Shown: positions 37,996 to 48,365, numbered from the stretch's first letter. The stretch: DNA of 58,471 nucleotides from Prochlorococcus sp. AG-409-O23 (GCA_003215355.1 QCKL01000007.1:1-58471), one strand, 5' to 3'. A program made the numbers and translations. The notes: generated from the sequence alone by a model not told the origin.

Positions 37996-39303
37996 ATGTC
38001 TCCTCAACTAACGCTACAAAAACCACTTCAACTACCTCCTAAAGAAATTCCAAGCTACTTAGAGCAACTTTGGTCTAAAGATCAGCCTGGAAATACAGGT
38101 GCAAATACATTTTGCTTACTAATATGGCAGCCCGCCTGGATCGAGCAAGAGCTTGTGAGAACTGGGCAAATATCTGGGCCAATAATAGGGACACAACATA
38201 AAGAACTTATCAATGCTGCTCGAGAGACAGTTTTGAACGAGGATTTACCTCACAGCACACCGCCTTTAGGCACAGCGGTAGAAAAAACCCTTTCTACAAA
38301 AAATGGAGATAATCAAGGAGAAGATCTCAGAGGACAACATATTGATGCTGCCATTAGTGAGCTTCAACCAAGGAGATTAATCACCTTTGCGCCAACACTT
38401 CAAAAGAATGATGGTCTTGAGGCACTAGTAGCTGCATATTGTCCTCTACCAGAAGAAGGTGGTGGCAACTCGGCTTGCGGAGACGTTGTCGTACTTAGAG
38501 GAGACATAACTTCACTTGGCAATGGTTTAAGTATTCTCAAAGATTTATTGCCAACAGAATTACCATCTTGGCTCTGGTGGAACGGAAGCTTAGATGAAGC
38601 ACCAGAACTATTCAATCGACTTGCTATAGAAAACAGACGCCTAATTATTGATACGGGAATTGGAGAACCATCCCATTGTCTAAATCTTCTACAAGGAAGA
38701 GTAGCTGCCGATCAAGCAATCAATGATTTGAATTGGTTAAGACTAAGAAGCTGGAGAGAATCTCTTGCAATGGTATTTGATCCTCCTCATAGGAGGGATG
38801 CACTTCAAAGTGTAGTCAATTTAGATATAGATATACAAGGCAATCACCCAGTCCAAGGTCTTCTTTTGGCAGGGTGGATTGCAGACAAGCTTGGATGGGA
38901 AATAAATGACTGCAAAGAGACGGAAGGAAATGCAATAGAGGCAAAGTTCGGACGTCAAGATGGGACCAATGTCAATTTCAAGTTATTGCCATTGCCAGTA
39001 GGAAAGCCGAGCATTCATCCTGGTCAAATAGTTGGAGTTCGCTTAATTTGCAAGCCAAAGGTAAATTCCAAAAACTCTCTTTGCGTAATCCTTGGAGCTG
39101 AGTCTGGAGAATGCATGAGACTTGAAGCCGGAGGGATGGCAAGCATGGAACTTTTAGAAGAAGTAGTGCCTATTCAAAGCAATTCATTAGAGATGGATGT
39201 AGCAAGGCTTCTAAGTACTAGCCGAGGCAGCACTAGTCCTCTATTAGCAGCTGCTGCACCTATAGCAGCAAAGCTACTTAAGCTGGCCCAACCTCAGGGT
39301 TAG
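37996..39303 (+). CDS. opcA: Glucose-6-phosphate dehydrogenase assembly protein OpcA
   Basis: Cyanobacterial OpcA is needed for full activity of G6PDH, as an assembly factor or allosteric effector that is redox-responsive. The 435-residue protein matches the family in length and in the blocks ELPSWLWWNGSLDEAPELFN, RRLIIDTGIGEPSHCLNLL and LNWLRLRSWRESLAMVFDPP. It is directly downstream of zwf and 24 bases before cobB, so probably in one operon. Confidence 0.95.
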   Translation: MSPQLTLQKPLQLPPKEIPSYLEQLWSKDQPGNTGANTFCLLIWQPAWIEQELVRTGQISGPIIGTQHKELINAARETVLNEDLPHSTPPLGTAVEKTLSTKNGDNQGEDLRGQHIDAAISELQPRRLITFAPTLQKNDGLEALVAAYCPLPEEGGGNSACGDVVVLRGDITSLGNGLSILKDLLPTELPSWLWWNGSLDEAPELFNRLAIENRRLIIDTGIGEPSHCLNLLQGRVAADQAINDLNWLRLRSWRESLAMVFDPPHRRDALQSVVNLDIDIQGNHPVQGLLLAGWIADKLGWEINDCKETEGNAIEAKFGRQDGTNVNFKLLPLPVGKPSIHPGQIVGVRLICKPKVNSKNSLCVILGAESGECMRLEAGGMASMELLEEVVPIQSNSLEMDVARLLSTSRGSTSPLLAAAAPIAAKLLKLAQPQG

Positions 39304-39327
39304 GAATCCCTACCAAACAAAGCCAAT

Positions 39328-40755
39328 ATGGCATGTGTAATTGCTGCCCCATCTAGTGGTAGTGGCAAAACCCTATTAAGCCTTGTGCTCACTGCTTGGT
39401 CACGCTCTCGCGACCTAGATATTCAACTATTCAAAGTAGGTCCAGACTACTTAGACCCTCAACAACTTTCTAAAGTTTCTCGCAAACCATGTCGCAATTT
39501 AGACCTAATACTTTCAGGGAAAGAATGGGTAAAAGAAACTTTCCAACACTTTGGGAGCGCAGCTGATTTAGCTCTCGTCGAAGGGGTAATGGGCCTATTT
39601 GATGGTGTTGGCAGCTCTGATATAGGAAGCACTGCTGAATTAGCAAAAAGCTTAAGGCTTCCTGTTGTACTAGTAGTTGACGCTGGAGGACAAGCAGCTT
39701 CCTTGGCCGCCTTAGTCAAAGGTTTTAGAGATCAAGACCCTGAGATTAATTTAGCCGGAGTAGTTCTCAATCGAATAAGTACTGAACGACATAAGGATCT
39801 TTTAGAGGATGTATTAGCAACTATTGGCATCAAAATGTTGGGATGGCTCCCAAAAAGTCATCAACTAAATCTTCCAAGCAAGCATCTTGGCCTTGCCCCA
39901 CCTAATAAGCTTGATGAAATTGATGAAAAGAGTAAAGCGTGGGTATCTATTGCAGAGTCAAATTTAGATCTTGAAAGATTCAAACTGCTATTAAAAGCAC
40001 CAATTAAGTCGCAAAGTTCAACAAGCAATTTATACCATTCATTTGTGACATCTCCTTTGAAACAATATCCAATTGCGGTAGCAGAAGACAAGGCCTTTCA
40101 TTTTCGCTATCAAGACACTAAAGATTCTCTAGAAGCTTTTGGTATGCCTGTAATTCCTTGGAGTCCAATAGAAAACGAAGGAATACCTAAAGAAGCTAAG
40201 GGAATAATAATCCCAGGAGGTTTTCCAGAAGAGTTTGCAAAAGAATTAAGTCAATGTTCAAGAAGCTTGGAAGAACTAAGGAGATGCTTTGGACGACTCC
40301 CTATTTATGCAGAATGTGGAGGCATGTTACTTCTAGGAGAAACACTTACTGACCTAAATGGCGAAAGGCATGAAATGGCTGGATTACTACCTATAAATTC
40401 CAAAAAAGGGAACCTTAAAGTGGGTTACAGGTCAATCAAAGGAATTAAAGATAGTCTTGTTATACGTCAAGGAGAACAATTTGTTGGCCATGAGTTCCAT
40501 AGATGGGATATCAATCTTAATAGTTATAAAAGCCGCTTTAATGAACAAGCTAAGATAGACAAATTCAAGGTCGATTTAAATTCGCCTTGGAATATCAAAG
40601 GCTGGGGAATAAGCCAAAGAGAAGAAGGTTGGAGCAATCATATTTTCCATGCGAGCTGGATTCATCTACACTGGGCAAGTTGTACAAAGTTACTTAAGAG
40701 GTGGAGAAATGCCGTTGAAGATTCTACAGAGAAGGGGCAAGATTTTACTTATTAA
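39328..40755 (+). CDS. cobB: Cobyrinic acid a,c-diamide synthase
   Basis: ATP-dependent amidation of cobyrinate (or hydrogenobyrinate) in cobalamin synthesis. A CbiA/CobB protein of 475 residues with the P-loop APSSGSGKT at 7-15, FKVGPDYLDPQ, LVEGVMGLFDG, and a C-terminal class I glutaminase-like domain with the nucleophile Cys in YAECGGMLLLGE and the His pair near VGHEFHRWD. Cobalamin synthesis is expected in marine picocyanobacteria. Its position behind zwf-opcA suggests co-transcription, not shared function. Confidence 0.95.
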   Translation: MACVIAAPSSGSGKTLLSLVLTAWSRSRDLDIQLFKVGPDYLDPQQLSKVSRKPCRNLDLILSGKEWVKETFQHFGSAADLALVEGVMGLFDGVGSSDIGSTAELAKSLRLPVVLVVDAGGQAASLAALVKGFRDQDPEINLAGVVLNRISTERHKDLLEDVLATIGIKMLGWLPKSHQLNLPSKHLGLAPPNKLDEIDEKSKAWVSIAESNLDLERFKLLLKAPIKSQSSTSNLYHSFVTSPLKQYPIAVAEDKAFHFRYQDTKDSLEAFGMPVIPWSPIENEGIPKEAKGIIIPGGFPEEFAKELSQCSRSLEELRRCFGRLPIYAECGGMLLLGETLTDLNGERHEMAGLLPINSKKGNLKVGYRSIKGIKDSLVIRQGEQFVGHEFHRWDINLNSYKSRFNEQAKIDKFKVDLNSPWNIKGWGISQREEGWSNHIFHASWIHLHWASCTKLLKRWRNAVEDSTEKGQDFTY

Positions 40756-40787
40756 GTTATTTGTTTAAGGGGAATCCCAATTATTAA

Positions 40788-42260
40788 TTATTTACTCAGA
40801 GGATTCAAAAGTTGATCCTGCCAAAGAGTTTTCTCAGATTTAGAATTATTGGTCCCAACCAGCCAAACCCCATCAATAGCTCGACTAACTGCAACATAAA
40901 CTAATTGTCTGCGCAAGATGTTATCTTTCGGCCAAAAAACATCAGAAGCCACAAAGACCTCTCCAAAACTACTCCCCTGACTCCTGTGAACAGTAAGAAC
41001 AGAAGCCGGCCCAAGTGAAGCAAAAGCATCTCGGATGAGGAAAAAGCTTCGCCAGAAAGAACGAGCTTCTTTTTTCTCAGATACTTTTGCCTGACATCTT
41101 AATCTATTCAAAGTTTCATCAAGATGGTTTCTAGGGTCAGAGCCTGCTGGAGGTAAAAGCCTAAGGGAAAGTTCTAACTCTCCTGCCCTCACTTTTGCAA
41201 CCAAAGTATTAATTACAGGAACTGACCAGTCGCTCTGCGAAGACAGTCCAAAATCAGCCAAATCACATCTTTCTGGCTTGACATCACTAACAACTAATTC
41301 TCTGTTTGAACCGAGAACCATATCTGGCTCTTCTCCAGCTTCAGCTCCTCCAAAAGATGCAGGTGCCATAACGGCCATCCTGCTAATAAGTACCTCCCCA
41401 GGCAGAACAGGCAACTGATCAGCCATATCTCCATGAATCGCTCGTCTTGCATGTGGCACCAAACTTTCAAGGCTGCGGTTGGTATAGCAAAGGATTCTTG
41501 CTGAATCAGGGCTGTCATTGACTGCAGCTGATTTCAGAGCCGACTTAGCTCTTTTAAGCCAACTGCTCTGATCTAAACAGCCAACAATTCCCTGCTCATT
41601 TTGAATCGTTGGCAAACATGGTGGAGATTTGCATGGCAAATGGCCTTCTCTTAAACAACTAGCTAAATGCAAAACTGGGCCCTGATGCCTTACGACCTCA
41701 TTTAGCTGAGCATTAATAGCCCTTTTCATAGAAAAGACAGGGCTCCCAGATTCACCAATTGGTGGTAACTGAGCAGGGTCTCCAACCAAAACAATTCTTG
41801 TCTTAAAAGGCTGCGCACACTGAAGAACTATCTCTAAAAGTGTGCTGTCGATCATGGAAGCCTCATCGATAAGGACCAATCCCAACTTTTCTAAAGCCTG
41901 TGCTGTCTGGTCGGTTCGCTCACAAATCTCTAAATCATGTTTCCTTTTGAGTTTTAACCTAAGCAACCTGTGAATTGTGGCTGGGTACCAAACAGGCCTC
42001 AATCCTTCAAAGTCAAGCGCCTGGCGAAGCACTCCAACTGCCTTATGAGTTGGTGCAGCGACAGTCCAACAAATGCTTTGCGCCTCAACACTCTGCAAAA
42101 ACCTCATAGAAAGAAATGTTTTTCCACTCCCTGCGTATCCACTCAAGACAAAAGGATTGAGTTGATTTGGCGCGTCCAGCCAAGTTTTAAAGGCATTAAG
42201 AGCATCATGCTGATCAGAGGTCAGCTTCAGAGACTCAGAATTTAGGGATTTATCAGTCAC
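40788..42260 (-). CDS. Superfamily 1 helicase, RecD/Dda-like
   Basis: A 490-residue ATP-dependent DNA helicase or nuclease-associated ATPase. Walker A is GYAGSGKTFLSM at 41-52, Walker B appears in LVLIDEASMID, RIVLVGDPAQLPPIGE is motif III, and the UvrD-C-type end is LTVHRSQGSSFGEVFVASDV. It lacks the N-terminal domain of true RecD, so it is better called RecD-like. It shares 4 bases with the upstream DUF212 gene and forms the end of the folD-crtE unit. Confidence 0.85.
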   Translation of the reverse strand: MTDKSLNSESLKLTSDQHDALNAFKTWLDAPNQLNPFVLSGYAGSGKTFLSMRFLQSVEAQSICWTVAAPTHKAVGVLRQALDFEGLRPVWYPATIHRLLRLKLKRKHDLEICERTDQTAQALEKLGLVLIDEASMIDSTLLEIVLQCAQPFKTRIVLVGDPAQLPPIGESGSPVFSMKRAINAQLNEVVRHQGPVLHLASCLREGHLPCKSPPCLPTIQNEQGIVGCLDQSSWLKRAKSALKSAAVNDSPDSARILCYTNRSLESLVPHARRAIHGDMADQLPVLPGEVLISRMAVMAPASFGGAEAGEEPDMVLGSNRELVVSDVKPERCDLADFGLSSQSDWSVPVINTLVAKVRAGELELSLRLLPPAGSDPRNHLDETLNRLRCQAKVSEKKEARSFWRSFFLIRDAFASLGPASVLTVHRSQGSSFGEVFVASDVFWPKDNILRRQLVYVAVSRAIDGVWLVGTNNSKSEKTLWQDQLLNPLSK

Positions 42261-42769
42261 CCAAATGACAATCCCAACATTTGAGCAAGATGAAGAGGTG
42301 ATCCAATCAAAACTATCCCTGGCAAAGCAATTGATGGGCCAATTAGGCTCCCGACAAGGACTTCTAAACGACTATGTCCAAGGGTTTCCTTTAATTTTTG
42401 CTCAGGCTTACTAGGCCACATTTCTTGCGGCAAAAGGTTAACTCTGGAAGCAGTTAAGCCAGCCGCTCTTCTAACGCCACTAGCGTCATACATGACTACA
42501 AAAGCTAGGGTCACAGCCAAGGCGAATCCTGGATGGCCAAATCCAAGTTGCCAGCCCACTCCAGCAGCAGTTCCAGTAACAAAGGCTGAATGACTAGAAG
42601 GCATACCTCCTGTTTCAAGGAGTACCGCAGGTCGCCATTGTCGGTTTTGGATCAATTCAAAAAACAACTTCATTAATTGAGCAAGTCCACAAGCAAATAA
42701 GGCCCAAGCCAATACAGCGTTATCAAAAAGCGCCAAGATTGGAGGCAAAGAATGCTCAGTGAAGTTCAT
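42257..42769 (-). CDS. Divergent PAP2 (DUF212) family membrane protein
   Basis: A 170-residue membrane protein of the acid phosphatase/vanadium haloperoxidase-related DUF212 family. The conserved core is [20 protein letters not shown], with [13 protein letters not shown] and [15 protein letters not shown] following. PAP2 relatives dephosphorylate lipid phosphates; an isoprenoid pyrophosphate would suit its position just after crtE, but this is inference. It overlaps both neighbours by 4 bases. Confidence 0.85.
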   Translation of the reverse strand: MNFTEHSLPPILALFDNAVLAWALFACGLAQLMKLFFELIQNRQWRPAVLLETGGMPSSHSAFVTGTAAGVGWQLGFGHPGFALAVTLAFVVMYDASGVRRAAGLTASRVNLLPQEMWPSKPEQKLKETLGHSRLEVLVGSLIGPSIALPGIVLIGSPLHLAQMLGLSFG

Positions 42770-43668
42770 CTATCTCGATTAGTGATGTAGTCAGCCAAGG
42801 CCATTAGAGGAGCAGACCTCAAATGCCAAGGTTCTAAAACTGCTTTGGCTTGATTAACTAACTCATTAGCCCTCTTTCGAGATTCATCCAATCCAAGCAA
42901 CTTTGGATAGGTGGTCTTATCAGCAATTAGATCTTTACCAGCGGTCTTACCAAGCACTTCGCTACTAGCAGTTACATCCAGAATGTCGTCAATAATTTGA
43001 AATGCCAAACCAATCCCTCTTGCATAAATACTTAGTGCGGCCAGCAAATCATCATCAGCCCCTCCAATTAAAGCTCCACAAGTAACGCAGGCCTTTAGGA
43101 GTGCCCCTGTTTTATGAAGGTGAATAAACTCCAAAGTGTCAAGGTCTACCTCTTTACCTTCAGATTCAAGGTCCACTACCTGACCTCCTACTAAACCTGG
43201 CGCTCCTGCAACTAATGAAAGCTCTCCTACTACCCTTAGGAGCCTTTCTGAAGGGACTCCAGGACTGCGAAGAGCCACCATTTCAAATGCTCTTGTCAGT
43301 AGAGCATCACCAGCAAGGATAGCGACTGCATCTCCATAAACCTTGTGATTGGTTGGACGGCCCCTTCGAAGGTCATCATTGTCCATGGCTGGTAAATCGT
43401 CATGAATCAATGACATTGTGTGGATCATCTCCAACGCAACAGCTGTTGGGAGAGCCTTATCTGAATCCCCTCCTGCAAGTTCGCAAGCAGCAAGACAGAG
43501 GATTGGCCTAAGCCTCTTCCCTCCAGCAAGCAAGGAATACCTCATTGATTCCCTTAATTGCTCTGGCCTCTCAGGTCCTAAAGAACCATCAAGTGCTTCC
43601 TCAACACGCGTTCTGGCCTTGACCAGATAAGCGGAGAATTCGAAAGAAGAACTTACCGCTTCGGCCAT
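42766..43668 (-). CDS. crtE: Geranylgeranyl diphosphate synthase
   Basis: Makes C20 diphosphate for carotenoids, the chlorophyll phytyl chain and quinones. The 300-residue trans-prenyltransferase has the first Asp-rich motif [20 protein letters not shown] at about 88-107 and the second as IIDDILDVT near 225-233. The start of the DUF212 gene overlaps its end by 4 bases, and folD lies 42 bases upstream on the same strand. Confidence 0.95.
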   Translation of the reverse strand: MAEAVSSSFEFSAYLVKARTRVEEALDGSLGPERPEQLRESMRYSLLAGGKRLRPILCLAACELAGGDSDKALPTAVALEMIHTMSLIHDDLPAMDNDDLRRGRPTNHKVYGDAVAILAGDALLTRAFEMVALRSPGVPSERLLRVVGELSLVAGAPGLVGGQVVDLESEGKEVDLDTLEFIHLHKTGALLKACVTCGALIGGADDDLLAALSIYARGIGLAFQIIDDILDVTASSEVLGKTAGKDLIADKTTYPKLLGLDESRKRANELVNQAKAVLEPWHLRSAPLMALADYITNRDR

Positions 43669-43710
43669 AAAAAATAACTAGTTGGCGAGATTCTCTCAGG
43701 CATCAAAGCT

Positions 43711-44619
43711 TCATGGGAGCAAATCACTCAAGCTGAAGGACAAACCGCAATGGTGCTGCCATCTACTTACAGTATTTACAAGAAGCATTGACACAGTCAT
43801 AGGACCTACTCCACCTGGAACTGGAGTTAAAGCTCTAGCAATCGGATCAACCTCTTCAATCTTTACATCTCCACAAAGAATTGCTTTAGCTCCACCAGCA
43901 TCTGAAGAAGCATTAGAAAGCCTGTGAATTCCAACATCTACGACTACAGAATCAGGCTGAACATGTTCTGCACCAATCATCTGAGGCTTCCCTGCTGCGA
44001 CAATCAACAAATCAGCCTGTCGTGTCAAATCAGATAGATCTTTAGTCAATGAATGCGCTACACAGACTGTGGCATTAGCAGCCTGGAGCATTAAGGCCAT
44101 TGGTTTACCTACAAGTATGCTTCGACCAACAACAACAGCTCTTTTACCCTCTATTTCGATCTGATTATGAGTTAATAAAGCCATCACTCCTGCTGGGGTA
44201 CATGAGCGAGGTCCAGGCTCTCCTTTAAGCAATCGACCTAAATTCAAAGTATGAAGGCCATCAGCATCTTTATCTGGATCAATGGCTTTAAGGACTTCAA
44301 ATTCGTCAATACTGCTTGGTAATGGCAACTGCACAAGTATTCCATCTACAAGTTTATTGGAATTAAGAGATTGAACCTCTTTAATTACCTCGCAAGTAGA
44401 AATATTTGCTGGCAGGTGCAATCCAAAGCTTTGGACACCTATACGAGCACAGGCCTTTTCTTTATTTGAAACATAAACTGCACTAGCTGGATCATCCCCT
44501 ACTCGAATAACAGCCAACCCTGGAGGGCGACCAACCTCAAGGATTCCTTTAGATATTTCAGCCGATAAGCGCTGCTCCACTTCCAGCGCGAGCTTCTTAC
44601 CATCTAGCCTAAGAGCCAT
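43711..44619 (-). CDS. folD: Methylenetetrahydrofolate dehydrogenase/cyclohydrolase FolD
   Basis: Bifunctional enzyme of one-carbon metabolism, interconverting 5,10-methylene-THF and 10-formyl-THF. The 302-residue protein has [18 protein letters not shown] with the catalytic Lys, [25 protein letters not shown], the nucleotide loop [12 protein letters not shown] and the end [19 protein letters not shown]. The length is normal. It heads the minus-strand unit and is divergent from the HD phosphodiesterase gene across 70 bases. Confidence 0.96.
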   Translation of the reverse strand: MALRLDGKKLALEVEQRLSAEISKGILEVGRPPGLAVIRVGDDPASAVYVSNKEKACARIGVQSFGLHLPANISTCEVIKEVQSLNSNKLVDGILVQLPLPSSIDEFEVLKAIDPDKDADGLHTLNLGRLLKGEPGPRSCTPAGVMALLTHNQIEIEGKRAVVVGRSILVGKPMALMLQAANATVCVAHSLTKDLSDLTRQADLLIVAAGKPQMIGAEHVQPDSVVVDVGIHRLSNASSDAGGAKAILCGDVKIEEVDPIARALTPVPGGVGPMTVSMLLVNTVSRWQHHCGLSFSLSDLLP

Positions 44620-44689
44620 AAATTCTCAAATGTCTAATACCAGCATGCACCGAATAGATAGCTAGCGTTAGCTTGAATTAAAGAAGTCT

Positions 44690-46795
44690 GTGGCCAGAAT
44701 TCCTAAATTCAATAATTTATGGCGAAGCTGGGTGCGTAATGAATCACCTAGGCGATCAGTACTGCATTGGTCTGCTCCGTACAAAGCAACTCTGTTTTTA
44801 GTTAGTGTTCTAGTTGCCCTTATTTCAAGCTGGCATTTACTTGTTGAACCAGACCTCAGGCCTGGAATTCCCGCACCATTTGATGCAATTGCTCCTGAGA
44901 GTGCCCTAGTTGAAGACAGCGCAGCCATTCAACAAAAAAGGTCTGATCTAATTCCTAGGACATTTGTTCAAGTCATTGATTCCCAAGAATCAAACAAATT
45001 AAAAAATCAGCTAAATAGACAGCTTGGTGAACTTGAGCTTGTAGCAAGTAGTAGCGATGGTGATCGTATTGGGCCTATAAATCTCAGCCCTCAGGAAGAG
45101 AGCTGGCTTACAAAACGGTCCCAGTTAGCAAGATTGGCTTGGGAAAAGGAAATATCTCTTGCTGCAGAGAAAATGCTTAGCCAAGGGCTTGTAAATTCTC
45201 TTGCTTTTGATCAACTCAAAAATGCATCTTCACTTCAATTAGCATCATTGGGGCAAACAAATAACCCTGCCAGGACAATAGGCAGCAAGCTACTTGCAAG
45301 CACTTTCCATGGTGGGAACAATCTTAAAATTGACCCGACAAGAAGCCAACGGCTAATTGAAGAGCTAATAACAAAACAAGGTGTCCCAACAATTGAAGTA
45401 AACCAAGGAGACTTAATTACAAGAAAGGGAGAACCTATAAGCCCTCAGGCATACGACGTACTGGATCACTTTGGGATGGTTAGTCGCAGTCCTCGCCCAA
45501 TATCTTGGCTTGCCAGTTTCTCTGAGGCCCTTGCGAGCTGCTGGATCCTTTTATTAATTATGAGGAGAGAGAAACCATGCCTTCAAGCTAGACACGGCCT
45601 ACTTGCCTTGGGATTGCTCCTGATTGCACAAGCAAGCAAAGTTTGGTTTGGAGCTGCCGTTAGTCCTTTAGCCGTAATAGTGCCTCCTGCACTTTTACTT
45701 TCACAGGGCATCGGATCAACTTGTGCGTTGGCTTGGGTAGCTATTGGCAGCATGCTTTGGCCTGTACCTGTCAACGGTATTGGAGAAGGAAGGATGCTTG
45801 TTGCATCTGCTGTAGCTGCATTAGTCGCATTTCAGGGTGGTCGTATGAGAAGTCGGGCTCAACTACTCCAAATGGCTGTACTTCTGCCCTTTGGCGCTTT
45901 AGTAGGCGAATGGATTCTGCTGAGAAGTCAAATCACGCCAGCGAATAGCGCATGGGGACGGTTGGCGCCAAACTCAGAAGCTCTTGTCTCTGAAGCCCTT
46001 GTAATGGGAGCGATGCTGATGTTGACAATTCTCCTAGTCCCAATTCTTGAAAGTACTTTTGGACTAATAACAAGAGCGCGTCTAATGGAACTAGCAGATC
46101 AAGAGCGGCCATTACTCCGAAGACTCTCTTCAGAAGCGCCAGGGACCTTTGAACACACACTAATGATCTGTGGGCTAGCCGAAGAGGGAGCTAGAGCAAT
46201 AGGAGCAGATGTCGACCTCATTAGGACAGGGGCCCTTTATCACGACATCGGCAAACTTCATGCACCTGAATGGTTTATTGAGAACCAAACAGATGGAGTC
46301 AACCCTCACGAACAACTAGCCAATCCATACAAAAGCGCAGATATCCTTCAAGCTCATGTAGATGAAGGTCTCAAGCTAGCTCGCCGACACCGACTACCCA
46401 AACCCATAGCTGACTTCATCCCAGAACATCAAGGGACTCTAAAAATGGGCTACTTCCTGCATCTCGCAAAAGAGTCCAATCCAAACGTTCAAGAAAATCT
46501 TTTTAGATATAGAGGACCAACTCCTCGGTCAAGAGAGACAGCAATACTCATGCTTGCCGATGGCTGTGAAGCAGCACTGAGATCTCTTGATCTACAAACT
46601 ACAGATCATGAGGCATCTTTAACTGTTCAAAAAATTGTTGACTCCAGGCAACGAGATGGGCAATTAAAACTAAGCAGTTTAAATAGAGCAGAAGTCGAAT
46701 TAGTTATAAGAGCTTTTGTAAGAGTCTGGAGACGAATGCGCCATAGGCGTATCGCTTATCCAATCCCTTCATCGACAAAAGCCTTCCCTGCGTAA
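44690..46795 (+). CDS. 7TM-HD phosphodiesterase, PgpH-like (c-di-AMP degradation)
   Basis: A 701-residue membrane protein. One membrane segment lies near residues 33-50, followed by an extracytoplasmic region, then a block of several helices at about 275-455 and a C-terminal HD domain. The metal motif is GALYHDIGKLHAPEWF with upstream His in TFEHTLMICG. This is the layout of PgpH, which hydrolyses c-di-AMP to pApA. CdaA in this window supplies the substrate. The start is GTG 44690; divergent from folD. Confidence 0.9.
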   Translation: MARIPKFNNLWRSWVRNESPRRSVLHWSAPYKATLFLVSVLVALISSWHLLVEPDLRPGIPAPFDAIAPESALVEDSAAIQQKRSDLIPRTFVQVIDSQESNKLKNQLNRQLGELELVASSSDGDRIGPINLSPQEESWLTKRSQLARLAWEKEISLAAEKMLSQGLVNSLAFDQLKNASSLQLASLGQTNNPARTIGSKLLASTFHGGNNLKIDPTRSQRLIEELITKQGVPTIEVNQGDLITRKGEPISPQAYDVLDHFGMVSRSPRPISWLASFSEALASCWILLLIMRREKPCLQARHGLLALGLLLIAQASKVWFGAAVSPLAVIVPPALLLSQGIGSTCALAWVAIGSMLWPVPVNGIGEGRMLVASAVAALVAFQGGRMRSRAQLLQMAVLLPFGALVGEWILLRSQITPANSAWGRLAPNSEALVSEALVMGAMLMLTILLVPILESTFGLITRARLMELADQERPLLRRLSSEAPGTFEHTLMICGLAEEGARAIGADVDLIRTGALYHDIGKLHAPEWFIENQTDGVNPHEQLANPYKSADILQAHVDEGLKLARRHRLPKPIADFIPEHQGTLKMGYFLHLAKESNPNVQENLFRYRGPTPRSRETAILMLADGCEAALRSLDLQTTDHEASLTVQKIVDSRQRDGQLKLSSLNRAEVELVIRAFVRVWRRMRHRRIAYPIPSSTKAFPA

Positions 46796-46912
46796 AAAGT
46801 GAGGACAAAATATTTTTATTAATATCAAACAATTAAATTTTTCTTAGTCCCACTATTTAGTCAATATTTAAAAACTAGTTATCTCATACTAACTTCAACC
46901 ATGATCTTTCCG

Positions 46913-47302
46913 TCAGAGTCTGCCACCTCGCCTGTGTATGGGACGACACCAATAAATCAAGGCGAGTAAATTTAATGTAGCCATAAATAAAGACAATCCA
47001 CTTAAAGACTTTTCCTGTTGAACAAGTACTAATCGAACAATGCCATAAGGCAAAGATGCAGACAATGCCATTGATAGAGCAACTATTGCCAATATCACTC
47101 CCCATTTCCTTTCAGAAAGCAACCCCGCAGACGCAACTATTCCAACAACTGCAGCAGGCCATGCAAGACTTATTGCAAGACTGATATTTGCAGTTTGCAA
47201 AGGGGGGCCTGCGAATGCAACCAAACCGATAATTGGAAGCGCTGCAACGTTAGCGAGTAGTCCAATCCAGGTAAGTGTCCAGTACCCATTTGCCTCTTTC
47301 AT
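46913..47302 (-). CDS. Small membrane protein of unknown function
   Basis: A 129-residue hydrophobic protein with four likely membrane segments: about 8-30 (TLTWIGLLANVAALPIIGLV), 38-60, 66-90 and 103-120 (SLFMATLNLLALIYW). The tail is basic (RPIHRRGGRL). No functional motif was recognised. It lies 66 bases downstream of the acidic protein gene on the same strand, possibly co-transcribed with it. Confidence 0.65.
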   Translation of the reverse strand: MKEANGYWTLTWIGLLANVAALPIIGLVAFAGPPLQTANISLAISLAWPAAVVGIVASAGLLSERKWGVILAIVALSMALSASLPYGIVRLVLVQQEKSLSGLSLFMATLNLLALIYWCRPIHRRGGRL

Positions 47303-47368
47303 GACTGAAATTCATACTGCACCTACCGTAAGAAGATAAATGAAAATTGCTCAAAAAAACCTAGTTAA

Positions 47369-47764
47369 TCAATTTTTTGCCTTAGCAGAGGGATCTATCA
47401 AATCATCCAGATCAACTTCTAATGTCCACTCATCAGCAATGCTCTCTGTCTCCGAGAAAGGGTCTTGGGATGAAGTCTCAAGCACTGTTTCAAGAGTTGC
47501 GAACAAAAGGTAAATAGCCTCTTCTCTAGACAAATGAGAAGAAGTCACCGTATGAAGCCAGCCTATGCAAAGGGTTTCAATCTCTTGAAAGGTTGAGCCT
47601 GCAGAGCGCAATGAATCTATGACTATTTGTGAGGAATCAGAATTAACTCCTTCTCCTTCAACTACTACATATCGACTTCCATCTTCACCTAAATAAGTAA
47701 GGCGCCCTTCCTCATCAAACTTGGGCCCATTAATTGGAGTAATTGGGTCAGTAGCCATAGCCAC
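47369..47764 (-). CDS. Conserved acidic protein of unknown function
   Basis: A 131-residue soluble acidic protein. The N-terminal part (FDEEGRLTYLGEDGSRYVVVEGEG) looks like a small beta unit, and the middle is helical (EEAIYLLFATLETVLETS). I do not recognise a family. A second ATG at 47758 is in frame. It is followed by the small membrane protein gene and preceded by a gene-free 275 bases. Confidence 0.65.
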   Translation of the reverse strand: MAMATDPITPINGPKFDEEGRLTYLGEDGSRYVVVEGEGVNSDSSQIVIDSLRSAGSTFQEIETLCIGWLHTVTSSHLSREEAIYLLFATLETVLETSSQDPFSETESIADEWTLEVDLDDLIDPSAKAKN

Positions 47765-48039
47765 CTCTTTACGGTGGATACCTAATTACTAGCGCTGAAT
47801 TGAGAGCAAAGGAACAAACGTTAAGAAGATAATCGTGACAAAAACGAAATATACTCATTTCAAGAACTAAGAAAGTTCACTAAATAACCTTCTCGATCGA
47901 TTAAATGCACTCAGTCCAAATCAATAATTTTTGACTTAAGTCTCCTAATTAGCAATTCTCTGACTAAACAAAAGGTACAGGTAATATCAAAGGTAGAAGA
48001 TTTACCTATTCAATAAAAAATGACTAGCCTACAAAGGAA
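47765..48039. other. Gene-free AT-rich stretch
   Basis: About 275 bases upstream of the acidic protein gene and downstream of the thiamine-binding protein gene. It must hold the promoter of the first. I see no ORF, no hairpin with a T-run and no repeat worth naming. Confidence 0.4.
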
Positions 48040-48339
48040 TTAATCTATTAAAGATTCAACTTTGGAGACCTTCTCTCTAAATGATTGTTTTTTATCTATT
48101 CTTGTATTTACCTTCAAAGTTGTGTATATGCGATTAGCACCTAATTGATGGACTGTTTCATGGCAAGCCTTCACACATTCAAAAACCTTTTCCCATTCTC
48201 CTTCTATAGCTGTTCCATTAGGCCCAAGCTCATAATCAAGGCCAGTTTTCTCTACAACCTTTTGGCAAGCTGCTATAAAAGGAGAAAGGGATATTCCTAC
48301 TCCCAAAGGCACTAAACATAGATCAACACTTACCCACAT
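48040..48339 (-). CDS. MTH1187/YkoF-type thiamine-binding domain protein
   Basis: From ATG 48339 the product has 99 residues, typical of the MTH1187 (thiamine_BP, DUF77) family. The blocks are VSVDLCLVPLGVG, SLSPFIAACQKVVEKTGL, YELGPNGTAIEGEWEKVFEC and GANRIYTTLKVNTRIDKK. Family members form dimers or tetramers and some bind thiamine; the cellular role is unclear. The frame is open 27 codons further up, overlapping the next gene, but without similarity. Lies 26 bases after the 80-residue protein gene. Confidence 0.85.
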   Translation of the reverse strand: MWVSVDLCLVPLGVGISLSPFIAACQKVVEKTGLDYELGPNGTAIEGEWEKVFECVKACHETVHQLGANRIYTTLKVNTRIDKKQSFREKVSKVESLID

Positions 48340-48365
48340 AAGGTGCAGACAAAAAACTAATGAAT

